Below are positions 7,082 to 7,275 of a DNA stretch of 7,275 nucleotides, piece after piece. The translations under genes were made by a program, and so were the position numbers. The notes below the pieces were generated by a model. That model ran no database searches. It had not been told where the DNA came from and worked only from the letters and a program-made list of their open reading frames with translations. Source of the DNA: Chitinophagales bacterium (GTDB lineage: Bacteria > Bacteroidota > Bacteroidia > Chitinophagales > UBA2359); the NCBI GenBank assembly GCA_020629595.1, contig JAHDDA010000009.1, positions 13,273-20,547 on the forward strand, given 5' to 3'. The number at the start of each line of letters is the position of its first letter. Within the stretch, counting starts at the first letter, position 1.

Positions 7082-7163
7082 TTTAAAACGTTTTTTGTTG
7101 TACTGCTTGTAGGGATGCCGATTTATCGCATCTCTTACAGTTTATAAGAAAAAACGTTTTAAA
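7082..7163. repeat. Nested inverted repeat, MITE-like or large bidirectional stem-loop
   Basis: TTTAAAACGTTTTTT (7082-7096) and its exact reverse complement AAAAAACGTTTTAAA (7149-7163) form 15-base arms. After a G/G mismatch the stem continues with TTGTA (7098-7102) against TATAA (7143-7147, one G-U). Inside sits a second hairpin at 7108-7139. The 82-base element lies 23 bases behind the stop of the PorU2-like gene. A three-base AGT stands on each side (7080-7082 and 7163-7165) if the arms are read as TTAAAACG...CGTTTTAA, a possible but weak target duplication. The structure could be a small non-autonomous mobile element, a transcript-end stabiliser, or part of the terminator that follows. 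Confidence 0.65.
7108..7139. repeat. Inner palindromic hairpin, REP-like
   Basis: TGTA (7108-7111) pairs with TACA (7136-7139), and GGGATGC (7112-7118) pairs with GCATCTC (7128-7134, one G-U), with a single bulged T at 7135 and the loop CGATTTATC. The form GTAGGGATGC...GCATCTCTTAC resembles the short GTAGAGACG...CGTCTCTAC palindromes that I recall as scattered between genes in Bacteroidota and cyanobacteria. The relationship is by pattern only. The terminator 43 bases further on has a related sequence. Confidence 0.45.
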
Positions 7164-7181
7164 GTCTAATTTTTAAAGTAG

Positions 7182-7209
7182 AGACGTAGCACTGCTACGT
7201 CTTTTTTTT
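7182..7209 (+). terminator. Intrinsic terminator behind the PorU2-like gene
   Basis: AGACGTAGC (7182-7190) and GCTACGTCT (7194-7202) form a perfect nine-base-pair stem closed by a three-base ACT loop. The stem's last T begins a run of eight T (7202-7209). This is a textbook Rho-independent terminator and would end a transcript covering both T9SS-family genes. With its GTAGAGACG start it also resembles one half of an interspersed palindrome, suggesting that a repeat element has been put to use as a terminator (inference). The remaining 66 bases to the window end hold nothing I can support. Confidence 0.8.
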
Positions 7210-7275
7210 GCCTTATATCTACCATATCTTTTATCGGATTTGGCACTGTTAGCAGGCTTGTTGGTTAGCGATTAA

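Noticed and set aside
7210..7275. A Lys/Arg-rich frame on the - strand reading into the window from its right end
   Set aside because: The frame has a stop at the very edge of the window, no start codon, and runs through the terminator stem; it is too short to support a gene.
1..7275. CRISPR array, tRNA, rRNA or insertion sequence with transposase
   Set aside because: No regularly spaced repeats, cloverleaf-like stretch or transposase reading frame was found on either strand.

Overview
The window is AT-rich DNA from a member of the Bacteroidota. Three signs support this. The two large genes encode type IX secretion system (T9SS) family proteins: a PorV/PorQ-type outer-membrane protein and a very large C25 cysteine peptidase of the kind annotated as PorU2. 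The starts lack a Shine-Dalgarno sequence and have A/T-rich leaders. A match to the Bacteroidota -33/-7 promoter (TTTG ... TAnnTTTG) lies just upstream of the first complete gene. I cannot fix the order from this sequence; Cytophagales- or Flavobacteriales-like lineages both fit.

Layout, all on the + strand: (1) 2-316, the 3' end of a gene for an extracellular Ig-like/adhesin-type protein, without a visible T9SS sorting domain at its end. (2) 317-684, about 370 bases without a convincing gene, holding a strong stem-loop (547-585), a possible decayed coding scrap (434-520) and a promoter (632-665). (3) 685-1791, a PorV/PorQ-family outer-membrane beta-barrel. (4) 1792-1895, a 104-base spacer framed by a near-perfect 17-base direct repeat with a hairpin between the copies. 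(5) 1896-7058, a 1720-residue secreted PorU2-like protein with a C25 peptidase domain (His655/Cys685), several beta-sandwich domains, a probable ILEI/FAM3-like domain and a C-terminal FlgD/T9SS-sorting-like domain. (6) 7059-7275, a non-coding end with an elaborate nested inverted repeat (7082-7163) followed by a strong intrinsic terminator (7182-7209).

Functional reading (inference): in the characterised T9SS, PorV is an outer-membrane shuttle that brings substrates to the C25 sortase PorU, which removes the C-terminal signal and attaches the cargo to the surface. The two complete genes here look like a co-transcribed, paralogous version of that pair, with a much larger sortase-like partner. 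They may serve a subset of cargo or build a separate surface complex. The function of PorU2-type proteins has, to my knowledge, not been established experimentally, so this pair is the most interesting content of the window.
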